Source: Nostocales cyanobacterium LEGE 11386 (GTDB lineage: Bacteria > Cyanobacteriota > Cyanobacteriia > Cyanobacteriales > Nostocaceae). From it: a DNA stretch of 64,000 nucleotides. Every line of letters begins with the position of its first letter. Within the stretch, counting starts at the first letter, position 1. Below are positions 9,742 through 18,602 of the stretch, piece after piece. The stretch lies in NCBI GenBank assembly GCA_015207155.1, contig JADEXK010000009.1, positions 45,791 to 109,790 on the forward strand. Direction: 5' to 3'. The position numbers were made by a program, and so were the translations under genes. The notes under the pieces are model-generated. The model was not told the origin of the DNA, made no database searches, and saw only the letters and a program-made list of their open reading frames with translations.

Positions 9742-10167
9742 TTAAAAATCCTGCTCACTCATCCTCTGTTCCAACAATTCCAACAACCCATCTACATCCT
9801 GAGCAACTTGCTCAAAACAATCCGGTGGTGGTGGTTCCGGTGCAAACTGAATTAACTTAATTTCACCTTTACCAATCCCAATCATCACAACTTCCACCTC
9901 AGGCTGATGATTCTCGACAATACCCAAAATTTCCTGAAGCCGATTTTCAACTTTATGATTTAAATCTTCTATTGCGGCTTGAGGACAATAAACAAAATGC
10001 GGAGTTGGCTGTAAATCAATGCCAATAGTTCCTTTACTATCACCATTCTCCAACCACAATCCCCAAAACAGCGCCGCCAAATCTCGTTGATTTTCCTTAA
10101 CAAACTTATCCAACTGACTACGCCACTTGCTATCCCCTGTCTCCGGCTGAGTACTACCAAACATCAT
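9742..10167 (-). CDS. conserved cyanobacterial protein, possibly CcmS-like carboxysome assembly chaperone
   Basis: 141-residue acidic protein with no membrane segment. It has a helical N-terminus (WRSQLDKFVKENQRDLAALFWGLWLE), a beta-rich centre (GTIGIDLQPTPHFVYC, VEVVMIGIGKGEIKLIQF), a proline run (PEPPPPDC) and a C-terminal helix (LLELLEQRMSEQ). From memory it resembles the small proteins recently annotated as beta-carboxysome assembly chaperone CcmS in Nostoc. I cannot verify that, and no ccm genes are in the window. It lies 34 bp downstream of the ABC exporter on the same strand, so the two may be cotranscribed. It is certainly a real gene; the function is uncertain. Confidence 0.7.
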   Translation of the reverse strand: MMFGSTQPETGDSKWRSQLDKFVKENQRDLAALFWGLWLENGDSKGTIGIDLQPTPHFVYCPQAAIEDLNHKVENRLQEILGIVENHQPEVEVVMIGIGKGEIKLIQFAPEPPPPDCFEQVAQDVDGLLELLEQRMSEQDF

Positions 10168-10201
10168 AATCTCTCTGCGTCTTTGCGCCTTTGCGTGAGA
10201 A

Positions 10202-12016
10202 TTATCTTAAACCACTTTGTACACGCCAAAGACTTGCATACACACCATCTTTCTCCAACAACTGCTCATGAGTCCCCGACTCTATTAATTTCCCATGTTC
10301 CATAACATAAATACAATCAGCATTGCGGATAGTTGAAAGACGATGAGCGATCGCAATGGTAGTTCTATCTACTGTAATCCGTTCCAGCGATCGCTGGATT
10401 GCCGCTTCGGTTTCATTGTCCACCGCCGAAGTGGCTTCATCTAAAATCAAAATTGGCGGATTCTTGAGTACTGCACGGGCGATCGCAATTCTTTGTCGTT
10501 GTCCACCAGATAACTTTTGTCCGCGTTCCCCAACAATTGTCTCATAACCTTGGGGCAGGTGGATAATAAATTCATGCGCCTCAGCCACCTTAGCCGCCGT
10601 GATGATTTCTGCTTCTGTAGCACCAAAACTGCCATAGGCAATATTCTCCGCTACTGTACCATGAAATAAAAATACATCTTGACTCACCAAACCAATACAG
10701 CGCCGTAAATCCCGCAAGTTTAAATCTTGTAATTCAATGCCATCTAAAGTAATTTTGCCAGCTTTAACTTCATATAACCGCAATAAAAGTTTGACTAAAG
10801 TGCTTTTACCTGAACCAGTCGAACCCACAATCGCAATTGTCTTTCCTGCGGGAACTCGCAAAGACAGATTTTCAATCACTGGTAATCTATCTTTATAAGC
10901 AAAACTCACATGATTAAATTCCACCTCCCCCCGCACCGCATCCACAGGTAAAGCGGTATTTCCTGTATAAATTGTCAAGGGAGTATCCAACAAATTCATC
11001 ACGCGATTAGTAGAAGCCATTGCCCGTTGATATAAGTCAAAGGTATCCCCTAATCTAGTTAAAGGCCAAAGTAATCGCTGGACTAAAAACACCAATAAAC
11101 TGTAAGCACCTACAGACATTCTGCCAGCCACTGCTTCCATCCCGCCAAATAACAGTAATGCGGTGAAGCTGATTAAAATCAACATCCGAATCAAGGGAAT
11201 AAAAGCCGCAGACAGCGCGATCGCTTTGGCGTTACTTTGTCTATAAGCTACACTTTCTATTTCTAAACGTCCGGCTTCATACTCCTCAGCCGTGAAACTT
11301 TTAATAGTAGTAATACCGCTCAAATTATTAGACAAACGTCCATTGAGTAAACCTACCTTTTCCCGCACATCAGCGTAACGTGGTGCTAGTAATTTCTGAA
11401 AGGCTACCGAACCCCAAAGAATAAATGGCATGGGCAAAATTGCCATCCAAGCTATACTAGGAGCCAAAATAAAAAATGCGCCGCCAATAATTACAACAGT
11501 TGTGGCAACTTGGATGATGTCGTTGGCTCCTACATCCAAAAATCTTTCTAGTTGGTTAACATCATCACTGAGAATGGACATTAAACCGCCAGTACTGCGT
11601 TCTTCAAAATAAGCCAATTCCAACTCTTGCAGGTGTTTATATGCATCCAGACGTAAGTTATGCTGAATCTTCTGCGCCAAGTTGCGCCACAATAACTTGT
11701 AGCGATACTCAAAAAATGATTCTAAAATCCAAGTGATAACTGTGAGCAGAGCCAGAATTAAAAATTGCCCAAAGATATCTTGAACACCCCATCGAGCAAT
11801 GATAGAATCCTGCTGCTGAACTACCACATCCACTGCAATCCCAATTAATGCTGGTGGTGCTAAGTCAAAAAGTTTATTGAGAATCGAACAACCAATTGCC
11901 AGCCAAATCTGTTGACGATACTCGTGTCCGTAGTCAAGCAGGCGCTGAAGAGGATGCACTGAATGTCTACGTCGGTTTAATATCCGATGAAATTTAAATG
12001 CTATAGCCACAATCAT
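10202..12016 (-). CDS. ABC exporter, fused permease and ATPase
   Basis: 604-residue half-transporter. An N-terminal six-helix membrane domain (about residues 35-320, typical [18 protein letters not shown] coupling segment) is followed by an ATPase domain with Walker [10 protein letters not shown], signature [16 protein letters not shown], Walker [13 protein letters not shown] and switch His in AIAHRLST. It should work as a homodimer exporting lipid, peptide or drug-like substrates. The subfamily resembles MsbA/HMT-type exporters, but the substrate is not deducible. No peptidase domain. Divergent from the prohibitin-family gene, with about 140 bp between them. Confidence 0.9.
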   Translation of the reverse strand: MIVAIAFKFHRILNRRRHSVHPLQRLLDYGHEYRQQIWLAIGCSILNKLFDLAPPALIGIAVDVVVQQQDSIIARWGVQDIFGQFLILALLTVITWILESFFEYRYKLLWRNLAQKIQHNLRLDAYKHLQELELAYFEERSTGGLMSILSDDVNQLERFLDVGANDIIQVATTVVIIGGAFFILAPSIAWMAILPMPFILWGSVAFQKLLAPRYADVREKVGLLNGRLSNNLSGITTIKSFTAEEYEAGRLEIESVAYRQSNAKAIALSAAFIPLIRMLILISFTALLLFGGMEAVAGRMSVGAYSLLVFLVQRLLWPLTRLGDTFDLYQRAMASTNRVMNLLDTPLTIYTGNTALPVDAVRGEVEFNHVSFAYKDRLPVIENLSLRVPAGKTIAIVGSTGSGKSTLVKLLLRLYEVKAGKITLDGIELQDLNLRDLRRCIGLVSQDVFLFHGTVAENIAYGSFGATEAEIITAAKVAEAHEFIIHLPQGYETIVGERGQKLSGGQRQRIAIARAVLKNPPILILDEATSAVDNETEAAIQRSLERITVDRTTIAIAHRLSTIRNADCIYVMEHGKLIESGTHEQLLEKDGVYASLWRVQSGLR

Positions 12017-12154
12017 TTACAGTTGCGTGAAACTGATATTACCACGAGAGGGGGAGAAGGATATCGCTTTTGTAGCCTGGTTTCTGGGTAGACAGGCAGA
12101 GGACGTGTCACCATAGTACAGGAGTTGCCTAAAGATGCAAAAGGAGATAAAACC

Positions 12155-13003
12155 TTGAAAAATCAGCAATTGGGGAATTGGCAAACCACAATTTTCGGAA
12201 TTGTGTTGGCATTAGCTGTGCTAATTGGACTCAATTCCTTTATCATTATCAACCCAGGGCAAGCAGGAGTAATCAGCATCTTAGGTAAAGCTAGGGATGG
12301 TGCTTTATTAGAGGGTATTCACCTTAAACCACCTTTCATTTCAGTAGTAGATGTGTATGATTTGACGGTGCAAAAATTTGAAGTACCAGCCGAAAGTTCT
12401 ACTAAGGATTTACAAAATTTGTCTGCGAGATTTGCCATTAACTTTCGCCTTGATCCCACACAGGTAGTTGAGGTGAGAAGGAAACAAGGAACTTTAGCAA
12501 ACATTGTCTCGAAAATCATCGCTCCCCAGACACAAGAAGCATTCAAAATCGCTGCTGCTAGAAGAACAGTAGAAGAAGCAATTACCAAAAGGAGTGAATT
12601 AAAAGAAGACTTTGATTTTGCTTTGGGCGATCGCCTAGATAAATATGGGATAATCGTCCTAGATACTAGTGTAGTTGACTTGACTTTTTCGCCAGAGTTT
12701 GCAAGAGCTGTAGAAGAAAAACAAATTGCCGAACAGCGTGCACAAAGAGCCGTCTATGTAGCGCGGGAAGCTGAACAAGAAGCGCAGGCGGATATTAATC
12801 GCGCTAAGGGTAAGGCAGAAGCGCAAAGACTGTTAGCAGAGACTCTCAAAGCCCAAGGTGGGCAATTAGTTCTGCAAAAAGAAGCAATTGAAGCTTGGAG
12901 AAATGGCGGTGCTCAGATGCCAAAAGTTCTGGTTATGGGTGGTGAATCTAAAGGCAGTGTGCCATTCATTTTCAACCTAGGGAATATTCCCAACCAACCA
13001 TAA
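12155..13003 (+). CDS. prohibitin/SPFH-family membrane protein
   Basis: 282 residues from a TTG at 12155. I chose this start because AAAAGGAG at 12139-12146 ends 8 bases upstream; the longer frame from the TTG at 12125 has no properly spaced site. There is one N-terminal membrane helix (TIFGIVLALAVLIGLNSFII), then the SPFH/Band 7 domain (NPGQAGVISILGKARDGAL ... LTVQKFEVPAESSTKDLQNLSARFAINFRLDP), then a long Ala/Glu-rich coiled coil (EKQIAEQRAQRAVYVAREAEQEAQ). Family members form large ring assemblies in membranes and act as scaffolds or protease regulators. Cyanobacterial prohibitins localise to thylakoid and plasma membranes. Confidence 0.92.
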   Translation: MKNQQLGNWQTTIFGIVLALAVLIGLNSFIIINPGQAGVISILGKARDGALLEGIHLKPPFISVVDVYDLTVQKFEVPAESSTKDLQNLSARFAINFRLDPTQVVEVRRKQGTLANIVSKIIAPQTQEAFKIAAARRTVEEAITKRSELKEDFDFALGDRLDKYGIIVLDTSVVDLTFSPEFARAVEEKQIAEQRAQRAVYVAREAEQEAQADINRAKGKAEAQRLLAETLKAQGGQLVLQKEAIEAWRNGGAQMPKVLVMGGESKGSVPFIFNLGNIPNQP

Positions 13004-13022
13004 TTTTAGTAAATAATGCTAA

Positions 13023-13045
13023 TGAGGTGGGCTACACCCACCTCA
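13023..13045 (+). terminator. 9-bp perfect hairpin after the prohibitin gene
   Basis: TGAGGTGGG (13023-13031) pairs with CCCACCTCA (13037-13045) around CTACA. It lies 20 bases after the stop at 13003. There is no T-run, so it may act as an RNA-stabilising or Rho-independent-like end, or be a copy of a dispersed palindrome. Confidence 0.45.
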
Positions 13046-13082
13046 ATCACAAAAGCAAAACTAGAACATAACAAACTAATTT

Positions 13083-13499
13083 ATGTCAACTCCCAATCAT
13101 CAAAACCTCACAATCTCCGAAGCCAAAAAAATCCTGAATAAATTCAATTGCTTAGATATAGCACCTATTCTCAAACCATCAGAAAAAGCTTTAGTCTGTC
13201 GGGCTTTAATTTTGGTAACCAGTATTTCTGATTACCAAATATTAGGAATTTGTGCTGATACAGCAGAAGAAGCATTACTGGCTATGAGAACTTATTCCCA
13301 CGCTTTTGGACACGAAGTTCCGAGCAATTTAGCTGCACCAGAAGGGCCAGTTTATATTAAATTAAATGGCAAAAATGGCATGTGTTATCTTGATTCCTAT
13401 GCTGGGCATCATCGGGGAGTTTTAATTTCTTGTCAATCCTATAATGAAGGGGGAATCAACGAAATGTATGGACATCTACCCCTGGATTTATTTGTTTAA
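13083..13499 (+). CDS. DUF1824 family protein
   Basis: 138-residue cyanobacteria-specific protein recognised as DUF1824 by SEAKKILNKF, ADTAEEALLAMRTYSHAFG, GPVYIKLNGKNGMCY and the HHRGVLISCQS segment near the C-terminus. No signal peptide or membrane helix. Function unknown; the family is widespread in cyanobacteria. It lies between the prohibitin-family and ABC-F genes, all on the plus strand but with spacers over 80 bp, so an operon is doubtful. Confidence 0.85.
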   Translation: MSTPNHQNLTISEAKKILNKFNCLDIAPILKPSEKALVCRALILVTSISDYQILGICADTAEEALLAMRTYSHAFGHEVPSNLAAPEGPVYIKLNGKNGMCYLDSYAGHHRGVLISCQSYNEGGINEMYGHLPLDLFV

Positions 13500-13635
13500 A
13501 ATTTGTTCAGTGTCGGTAGGACATCAAGTCTTACCCACTGACATGCTAATTTTAGATGTGGGATTGGGAATGGCAATAAAACCTAAAATCAGCAATCTAA
13601 AATCCCAAAAATTGATTGACTAATGACTAATTTTT

Positions 13636-15567
13636 ATGAGTATTATTACACTACAATCAGTAAAAAAAGATTTTGGCATCAAGGAAATTTTAAAGGATGC
13701 TAGCTTTAGCTTAGATCCTACTGATAAAGTTGGCTTAATTGGCACAAATGGTTCTGGTAAATCAACCTTATTAAAGATGATTGCTGGACTAGAACCAATT
13801 GATAGTGGTCAAATTAACTTTGGTTCTGGCTCCAAAATAATTTACTTACCCCAACAACCAGACTTAGATGAAAATCACACAGTGTTAGAGCAAATTTTCG
13901 CTGATAGTGGCGAACACATGGCTTTAGTGCGTGAGTATGAAGAGCTTTCTGATAAACTGGCTCACTATCCAGAAGATAGTCAACTGATGTCGCGCCTGTC
14001 TGAGGTGATGCAGCGTATGGAGTCCACTGGCGCTTGGGAATTGGAAACTAACGCCAAAATTATCTTAACTAAGTTAGGAATTTCTGACTTTGATGCTGTC
14101 ATCGGTACTTTGTCAGGAGGTTATCGCAAACGCATCGCCTTGGCCACAGCTTTGCTATCAGAACCAGATGTTTTACTGATGGATGAGCCTACCAACCATC
14201 TGGATGCGCTTTCAGTGGAATGGTTGCAAAGTTATTTAAATCGCTTTCGTGGCGCACTTTTGCTGATAACTCACGATCGCTATTTTCTCGATAAAGTCAC
14301 AAACCGGATTATAGAAATAGACCGAGGTGATATTTACAGCTACTCAGGTAATTATTCATACTACCTCGAAAAGAAAGCTTTAGCTGAAGAATCGGCCATT
14401 AGCAGCCAACGCAAACATCAAGGTGTATTACGCCGGGAATTGGAATGGTTAAGCCGGGGGCCAAAAGCCAGAAGTACCAAACAAAAAGCCCGAATTGAAC
14501 GCATTCAAGGTATGCGAGAAACTGAGTTTAAACAAGTTCAGGGTAAAGTTGATATTTCTACAGTTGGTCGTCGTATTGGCAAAAAAGTTATTGAATTAAA
14601 TAGTATATCTAAAGCCTATGATGGACGTACTTTAATTAATAATTTTACCTACGAATTTAGTCCAGAAGACCGTATCGGGATAATTGGCGGCAACGGTACA
14701 GGTAAATCCACTTTAATGGATATTATTACCGGACGTATTCAACCCGATTCCGGTAGTGTAGAAATTGGCACTACCATTCACATCGGTTATTTTGACCAGC
14801 ATTCCGAAGAGTTACTCACAGCTTTAGATGAAAATCAGCGCGTGATTGACTACATCAAAGAAGAAGGGGAATTTGTCAAAATTGCTGATGGTACGCAAAT
14901 TTCTGCTTCCCAAATGTTGGAGCGATTTTTATTTCCAGGAAACCAGCAATACGCGCCAATTCATAAACTTTCTGGTGGAGAAAAACGCCGTTTATTTTTA
15001 CTGCGGATTCTGATTGGTGCGCCTAATGTTTTGATTCTAGATGAACCAACCAATGATTTAGATGTACAAACATTGGCGGTATTAGAAGAATATTTAGAAG
15101 ACTTTTCTGGATGTGTGATTGCAGTATCTCACGATCGCTACTTTTTAGACCGCACTGTAGACACAATTTTTGCCTTGGAAGTAGGTGGTAATCTCCGCCA
15201 GTATCCAGGGAATTACTCAGTTTATTTAGATTATAAGAAAGCTGAAGAGGAGCAAGAAAAACAACAGCAAGCTGTTAATACTAAGGAAAAACCAAAAGAA
15301 GAGATTAAATCTACATCTTCATCTCCAGACACCGAAAACAAAAAGCGCCGCAGATTATCAAACTGGGAAAAGCGGGAATTTGCAGAGTTGGAAGGTAAAA
15401 TTGCCAAGTTGGAATCAGAGAAAGCCGCAGCCGAAAAAGCTTTGGTAAATGTCTCTCCTGGGAAATATACCCAAGTACAAAAACTCTACGAAGAAGTAGA
15501 AACCTTGAAGCAAGCGATTGATGTAGCAACAGAACGCTGGTTAGAATTAGCTGAGATTGACTCTTAA
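13636..15567 (+). CDS. ABC-F family ribosome-associated ATPase
   Basis: 643 residues, two ABC ATPase domains in one chain and no membrane domain. Walker A motifs GTNGSGKST and GGNGTGKST, signatures LSGGYRKRIALATALL and LSGGEKRRLFLLRIL, and Walker B motifs LLMDEPTNHLD and LILDEPTNDLD are all intact. The linker between domains (LRRELEWLSRGPKARSTKQ) is the family's interdomain arm, and the C-terminus is a charged coiled coil (KKRRRLSNWEKREFAELEGK) like that of Uup. ABC-F proteins bind the ribosomal E site and relieve stalls. Only 18 bp separate it from the peroxiredoxin gene, suggesting cotranscription. Confidence 0.93.
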   Translation: MSIITLQSVKKDFGIKEILKDASFSLDPTDKVGLIGTNGSGKSTLLKMIAGLEPIDSGQINFGSGSKIIYLPQQPDLDENHTVLEQIFADSGEHMALVREYEELSDKLAHYPEDSQLMSRLSEVMQRMESTGAWELETNAKIILTKLGISDFDAVIGTLSGGYRKRIALATALLSEPDVLLMDEPTNHLDALSVEWLQSYLNRFRGALLLITHDRYFLDKVTNRIIEIDRGDIYSYSGNYSYYLEKKALAEESAISSQRKHQGVLRRELEWLSRGPKARSTKQKARIERIQGMRETEFKQVQGKVDISTVGRRIGKKVIELNSISKAYDGRTLINNFTYEFSPEDRIGIIGGNGTGKSTLMDIITGRIQPDSGSVEIGTTIHIGYFDQHSEELLTALDENQRVIDYIKEEGEFVKIADGTQISASQMLERFLFPGNQQYAPIHKLSGGEKRRLFLLRILIGAPNVLILDEPTNDLDVQTLAVLEEYLEDFSGCVIAVSHDRYFLDRTVDTIFALEVGGNLRQYPGNYSVYLDYKKAEEEQEKQQQAVNTKEKPKEEIKSTSSSPDTENKKRRRLSNWEKREFAELEGKIAKLESEKAAAEKALVNVSPGKYTQVQKLYEEVETLKQAIDVATERWLELAEIDS

Positions 15568-15585
15568 CAAAATCGGTAAAATAAT

Positions 15586-16047
15586 ATGCCAGTTAAAGTT
15601 GGGGATACTGCTCCTGATTTCACTTTACCAGCCCAAGACGGCTCAACAGTCAGCCTGAGAGATTTTCGCGGGCAACAAGCTGTTGTTCTCTACTTTTATC
15701 CCAAAGATGACACACCAGGATGTACAGCCGAATCCTGTGCCTTTCGTGACCAGTATGAAGTATTTAAAACTGCTGGTGCTGAAGTAATTGGCGTCAGTGG
15801 AGATTCTAGCGAATCTCACCAGAAATTTGCTGCCAAGCACAATCTACCCTTTACACTCTTGAGTGACAAAGACAACCAAGTAAGGAAGCAATACGGTGCA
15901 ACCACAGCTTTTGGTTTAATTCCTGGCCGCGTTACTTATGTGATTGACAAAGAAGGCGTTGTGCAATACGTATTTGATTCCATGTTGAACTTTAAAGGCC
16001 ACGTGGAAGAAGCGCTGAAGACTTTGCAAGAGTTAGCAGTGAAATAG
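15586..16047 (+). CDS. thioredoxin-dependent peroxiredoxin of the Bcp/PrxQ type
   Basis: 153 residues. The motif [18 protein letters not shown] carries the peroxidatic Cys and a resolving Cys five residues later, the hallmark of the alpha-type PrxQ/Bcp group. The family reduces hydrogen peroxide and alkyl hydroperoxides using thioredoxin. Length matches the family; cytosolic, with no signal peptide. Start ATG at 15586, 18 bp after the ABC-F stop, so it is probably the second gene of a two-gene unit. Confidence 0.95.
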   Translation: MPVKVGDTAPDFTLPAQDGSTVSLRDFRGQQAVVLYFYPKDDTPGCTAESCAFRDQYEVFKTAGAEVIGVSGDSSESHQKFAAKHNLPFTLLSDKDNQVRKQYGATTAFGLIPGRVTYVIDKEGVVQYVFDSMLNFKGHVEEALKTLQELAVK

Positions 16048-16126
16048 GGAATGGGGAATTGGGAATGGGGTGAAATTGCTTCTATAATTCTCCCTCACTC
16101 CCTCACTTCCTCACTCCCTACTCCCC

Positions 16127-16777
16127 TCACTTGTGCGAGTAAGAATTTTCCGCTACAAAATGATTAGTCTGGGCTGACTTGCCATTCTTACCGTTAGTAT
16201 GACCGTTACCATTACGGGGTTGAATCACACCGTAACCGCCGTGGTTGCGTTCGTAAATGACGTTAATCTCGCCAGTTTCAGAATTGCGGAACATGTAGAA
16301 GTCATGTCCTACCAGTTGTAGCTGTTCTGATGCCTCTGCAACCGTCATGGGTGGCATGGAAAAATATTTGGTACGGACGACCTCGTTAGGTAATTCGGGG
16401 GTGCGATCGCCTATTAAATCTGCTGCTACAGGTTCGGGAACTAATACTTTATTAGTTGGTTGGGCGTGAGTTTTCTTATCTTGCCGTCTTTCTTTATATT
16501 TTCGCAGTTGACGGGCAATTTTATCTGCTACTAAATCAATGCTGGCGTATAAGTTTTCGCTGCTTTCCTCGGCACGGATAACACTACCATTTGCATAAAT
16601 AGTGACTTCAGCCGCTTGCTTGGGGTTAATTCGGGGATTGCGGGCGACGCTCAGATGCACATCCACTTCATTGGTAATATTTTGAAAGTGACTAACTGCT
16701 TTTTCAATTTTTTGATGTACGTACTCCCGAATCGCATCGGTGATTTCAATATTTTTGCCGTGGATGACAAGCTTCAT
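16127..16777 (-). CDS. long-form ribosome hibernation promoting factor (LrtA type)
   Basis: 216 residues. The N-terminal HPF domain ([20 protein letters not shown] ... [13 protein letters not shown]) binds the 30S decoding region. A basic linker follows, then the C-terminal dimerisation domain ([21 protein letters not shown] ... [26 protein letters not shown]) that drives 100S dimer formation. The cyanobacterial homologue lrtA is known as a light-repressed transcript. A purine-rich site (GGGAGAG) precedes the ATG at 16777, and a structured leader hairpin lies 30-90 bases upstream (16807-16864). Confidence 0.95.
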   Translation of the reverse strand: MKLVIHGKNIEITDAIREYVHQKIEKAVSHFQNITNEVDVHLSVARNPRINPKQAAEVTIYANGSVIRAEESSENLYASIDLVADKIARQLRKYKERRQDKKTHAQPTNKVLVPEPVAADLIGDRTPELPNEVVRTKYFSMPPMTVAEASEQLQLVGHDFYMFRNSETGEINVIYERNHGGYGVIQPRNGNGHTNGKNGKSAQTNHFVAENSYSHK

Positions 16778-16806
16778 GTAAACTCTCCCACTTAATATTT
16801 GATGTG

Positions 16807-16864
16807 AATTTGTTTTGTATGAAAAGAAGTTGCGGTAATCTACTTACTACCGTCAAAACAAATT
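16807..16864 (-). promoter_or_regulatory. nested hairpin in the lrtA-type leader
   Basis: AATTTGTTTTG at 16807-16817 and CAAAACAAATT at 16854-16864 are perfect 11-bp inverted repeats. An inner 5-bp stem (CGGTA / TACCG) sits inside them. On the minus strand this lies 30-87 bases upstream of the hibernation-factor ATG, in what should be its 5' leader. Known lrtA transcripts have long leaders and light-dependent stability, so a regulatory RNA structure is plausible, but it could also be part of an operator. Confidence 0.4.
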
Positions 16865-17168
16865 GTGAACAATTTTAATGTACTGCTTGTGCGCTTTCTC
16901 TAAGTTGGAAGTTTTATCCGCTTCGAGATGCAAACAATGTATTAGAGTCATCAGCCAGTGCATTCGTTCATCTTGTGTTTGGCGTGATGCTTGTTGCAGA
17001 GAATTCCTCCTAACACCTTTGAGGTTATATATTCAAACTAGCACTTTGTATTTTCTAATGCAGGTTCCCTTGATGTTCCTTTAAAATCCTTTGCATAGCT
17101 TGACATTTGTTGACTCAAGACCTGTAATTTTGCAATATATTTGGTCTGGGAACCAGTTGATTTTTGGC

Positions 17169-17852
17169 ATGATCCATAGTACAGAACCACACCAAAGCCG
17201 TTGTTTGCTACATAACGCCGGATTGATGCCATACATAGATGCTCACTTATGGCAGCGATCGCTTGTCGCCGAGCGCATCGATGACCCTAGTTTAGATGAT
17301 GTCTTAATTTTGCTAGAGCATCCACCCGTCTATACTTTGGGACAAGGCAGTAACCTTGAATTTCTCAAATTTGACCTAGATAAAAGTAAATTCGATGTTC
17401 ACACAGTTGAACGCGGCGGCGAGGTCACCTATCATTGCCCTGGTCAACTAGTGGGGTATCCAATTTTAAATCTGCGCCGTCATCGTCAAGACCTGCATTG
17501 GTATTTACGGCAATTAGAAGAAGTATTAATTCGCGTATTAGCAGTTTATGGGTTGTCAGGCGATCGCTTGACAGATTTTACTGGTGTGTGGCTAGAAAAG
17601 CGGAAAGTTGCCGCTATTGGTATTAAAGTCAGTCGTTGGATTACCATGCACGGTTTTGCCTTAAATGTTTGTCCCGACATGTCAGGTTTTGAAAACATTA
17701 TTCCCTGCGGCATTGCTGATAAACCTGTAGGTAGTTTAGCCGAGTGGATTCCTGGTATTACCGTTCAAGAGGTAAGCGCTAATGTGTCCCAGTGTTTTGC
17801 TGAAGTTTTTGGCGTGGAATTAGTCGAAAGTCTCAGTGAATTCAGCTTGTAA
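17169..17852 (+). CDS. lipB: octanoyltransferase (lipoyl(octanoyl) transferase)
   Basis: 227 residues from the ATG at 17169; a TTG at 17091 would add 26 residues that do not look like LipB. LipB moves octanoate from acyl carrier protein to the lipoyl domains of dehydrogenase complexes and GcvH. Signature elements are present: [31 protein letters not shown] (substrate pocket), GIKV with the catalytic Lys, and the catalytic Cys in NIIPCGI. Divergent from the lrtA-type gene. Length and motif order match the family. Confidence 0.96.
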   Translation: MIHSTEPHQSRCLLHNAGLMPYIDAHLWQRSLVAERIDDPSLDDVLILLEHPPVYTLGQGSNLEFLKFDLDKSKFDVHTVERGGEVTYHCPGQLVGYPILNLRRHRQDLHWYLRQLEEVLIRVLAVYGLSGDRLTDFTGVWLEKRKVAAIGIKVSRWITMHGFALNVCPDMSGFENIIPCGIADKPVGSLAEWIPGITVQEVSANVSQCFAEVFGVELVESLSEFSL

Positions 17853-17896
17853 TTGCGTAATCAGACAGTCTTATAAAAACTGGTAAAAAAATTTTC

Positions 17897-18020
17897 GGCG
17901 TTGCTGAATCAAGGGATGATTCTTTTAGGGTGGGCCGGACAGCCCGCCCGGAAATACAAGGGACGGGCAAGATGCCCATCCCACAAAACCAGCAAAATCA
18001 TCCCGCAAATATACAACGCT
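17897..18020. mobile_element. 124-bp miniature element with GGCGTTG-type ends
   Basis: The two 25-base ends (17897-17921 and, inverted, 17996-18020) match at 17 positions, including GCGTTG at the tips and GGGATGATT at the inner side. Direct repeats AAATTTTC flank it at 17889-17896 and 18021-18028, an 8-bp target duplication. The GC-rich centre (17927-17983) is itself an imperfect palindrome. No coding potential. The outer GGCGTTG resembles the ends of IS5-type elements, including the one starting near 63834. Confidence 0.75.
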
Positions 18021-18108
18021 AAATTTTCAATTGTTAGCGGATTGATGATGTGTACTGTGACTGCAATTGTCCAAGCTAGAATATGATTGTTTACCAGTCG
18101 TAAAATTA

Positions 18109-18307
18109 ACGTGAGTCCGACAAATATCAAAAACCCCTCTCCAAACCTCTCCCCTGCCAGGAGGAGCCACTGCGTTGCGCGGGTTCCCCGCGTTGTAGCA
18201 AGTGGCGTAGAGGCTTTGAAACCTTGATTTTTAGTTCAAAACCAAGGGATATTTTTGCCCCTCTTTGCGTCACAGAGGGGTTGGGGTGAGGTTTATCGAA
18301 TTCACGT
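18109..18307. mobile_element. 199-bp miniature inverted-repeat element, copy 2
   Basis: Ends ACGTGAGTCCGA (18109-18120) and TCGAATTCACGT (18296-18307) match as inverted repeats at 10 of 12 positions and match the ends of the element at 9477-9628. Flanking direct repeats AAAATTA(A) at 18102-18109 and 18308-18315 give a 7-8 bp duplication. The inner arms AACCCCTCTCC and GGTTGGGGT are shared with copy 1. It is 47 bp longer because of a nested palindrome (18166-18206). Confidence 0.85.
18166..18206. repeat. 41-bp palindrome nested in miniature element copy 2
   Basis: GCCACT at 18166-18171 pairs with AGTGGC at 18201-18206, with a CGGG/CCCG inner stem. Copy 1 of the host element lacks this block, so it arrived after, or independently of, the host element. 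It looks like one of the small hyperpalindromic repeats spread through Nostoc genomes. Confidence 0.65.
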
Positions 18308-18346
18308 AAAATTAATATTTTGCGGCAGACAAATCAAATCTCACAT

Positions 18347-18547
18347 GTGAATTATCCAACAAATTTACAAGTATATGCTCCATCGTTGACAGCCCTGAAA
18401 GAACGTGATTGGAAAGCGATGACAGAACTGTTTGATAGAGAAGACAGTGATGAAATTGAAGCTGATATTAATCATAACTTGCTGTGGCTGACACCCGAAC
18501 CGTGTTGGGAAGATGACCCCTTCGATTTCTTACGCGAGTATCTTTAG
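18347..18547 (+). CDS. small acidic conserved protein, 66 aa
   Basis: Not recognised. From a GTG at 18347 it encodes 66 residues (ALKERDWKAMTELFDRED ... EPCWEDDPFDFLREYL), acidic and Trp-rich at the C-terminus. A TTG at 18320 would extend it by nine residues and place the start 13 bases from the end of a miniature mobile element. No good ribosome site for either. It lies 55 bp upstream of the DUF4336 gene on the same strand and may be cotranscribed with it. Confidence 0.6.
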   Translation: MNYPTNLQVYAPSLTALKERDWKAMTELFDREDSDEIEADINHNLLWLTPEPCWEDDPFDFLREYL

Positions 18548-18602
18548 TAAGATGTTGACCAAGCCCAAACAACTGCAAGTGGCAAGGTAGGTATTTTGAA
18601 CG

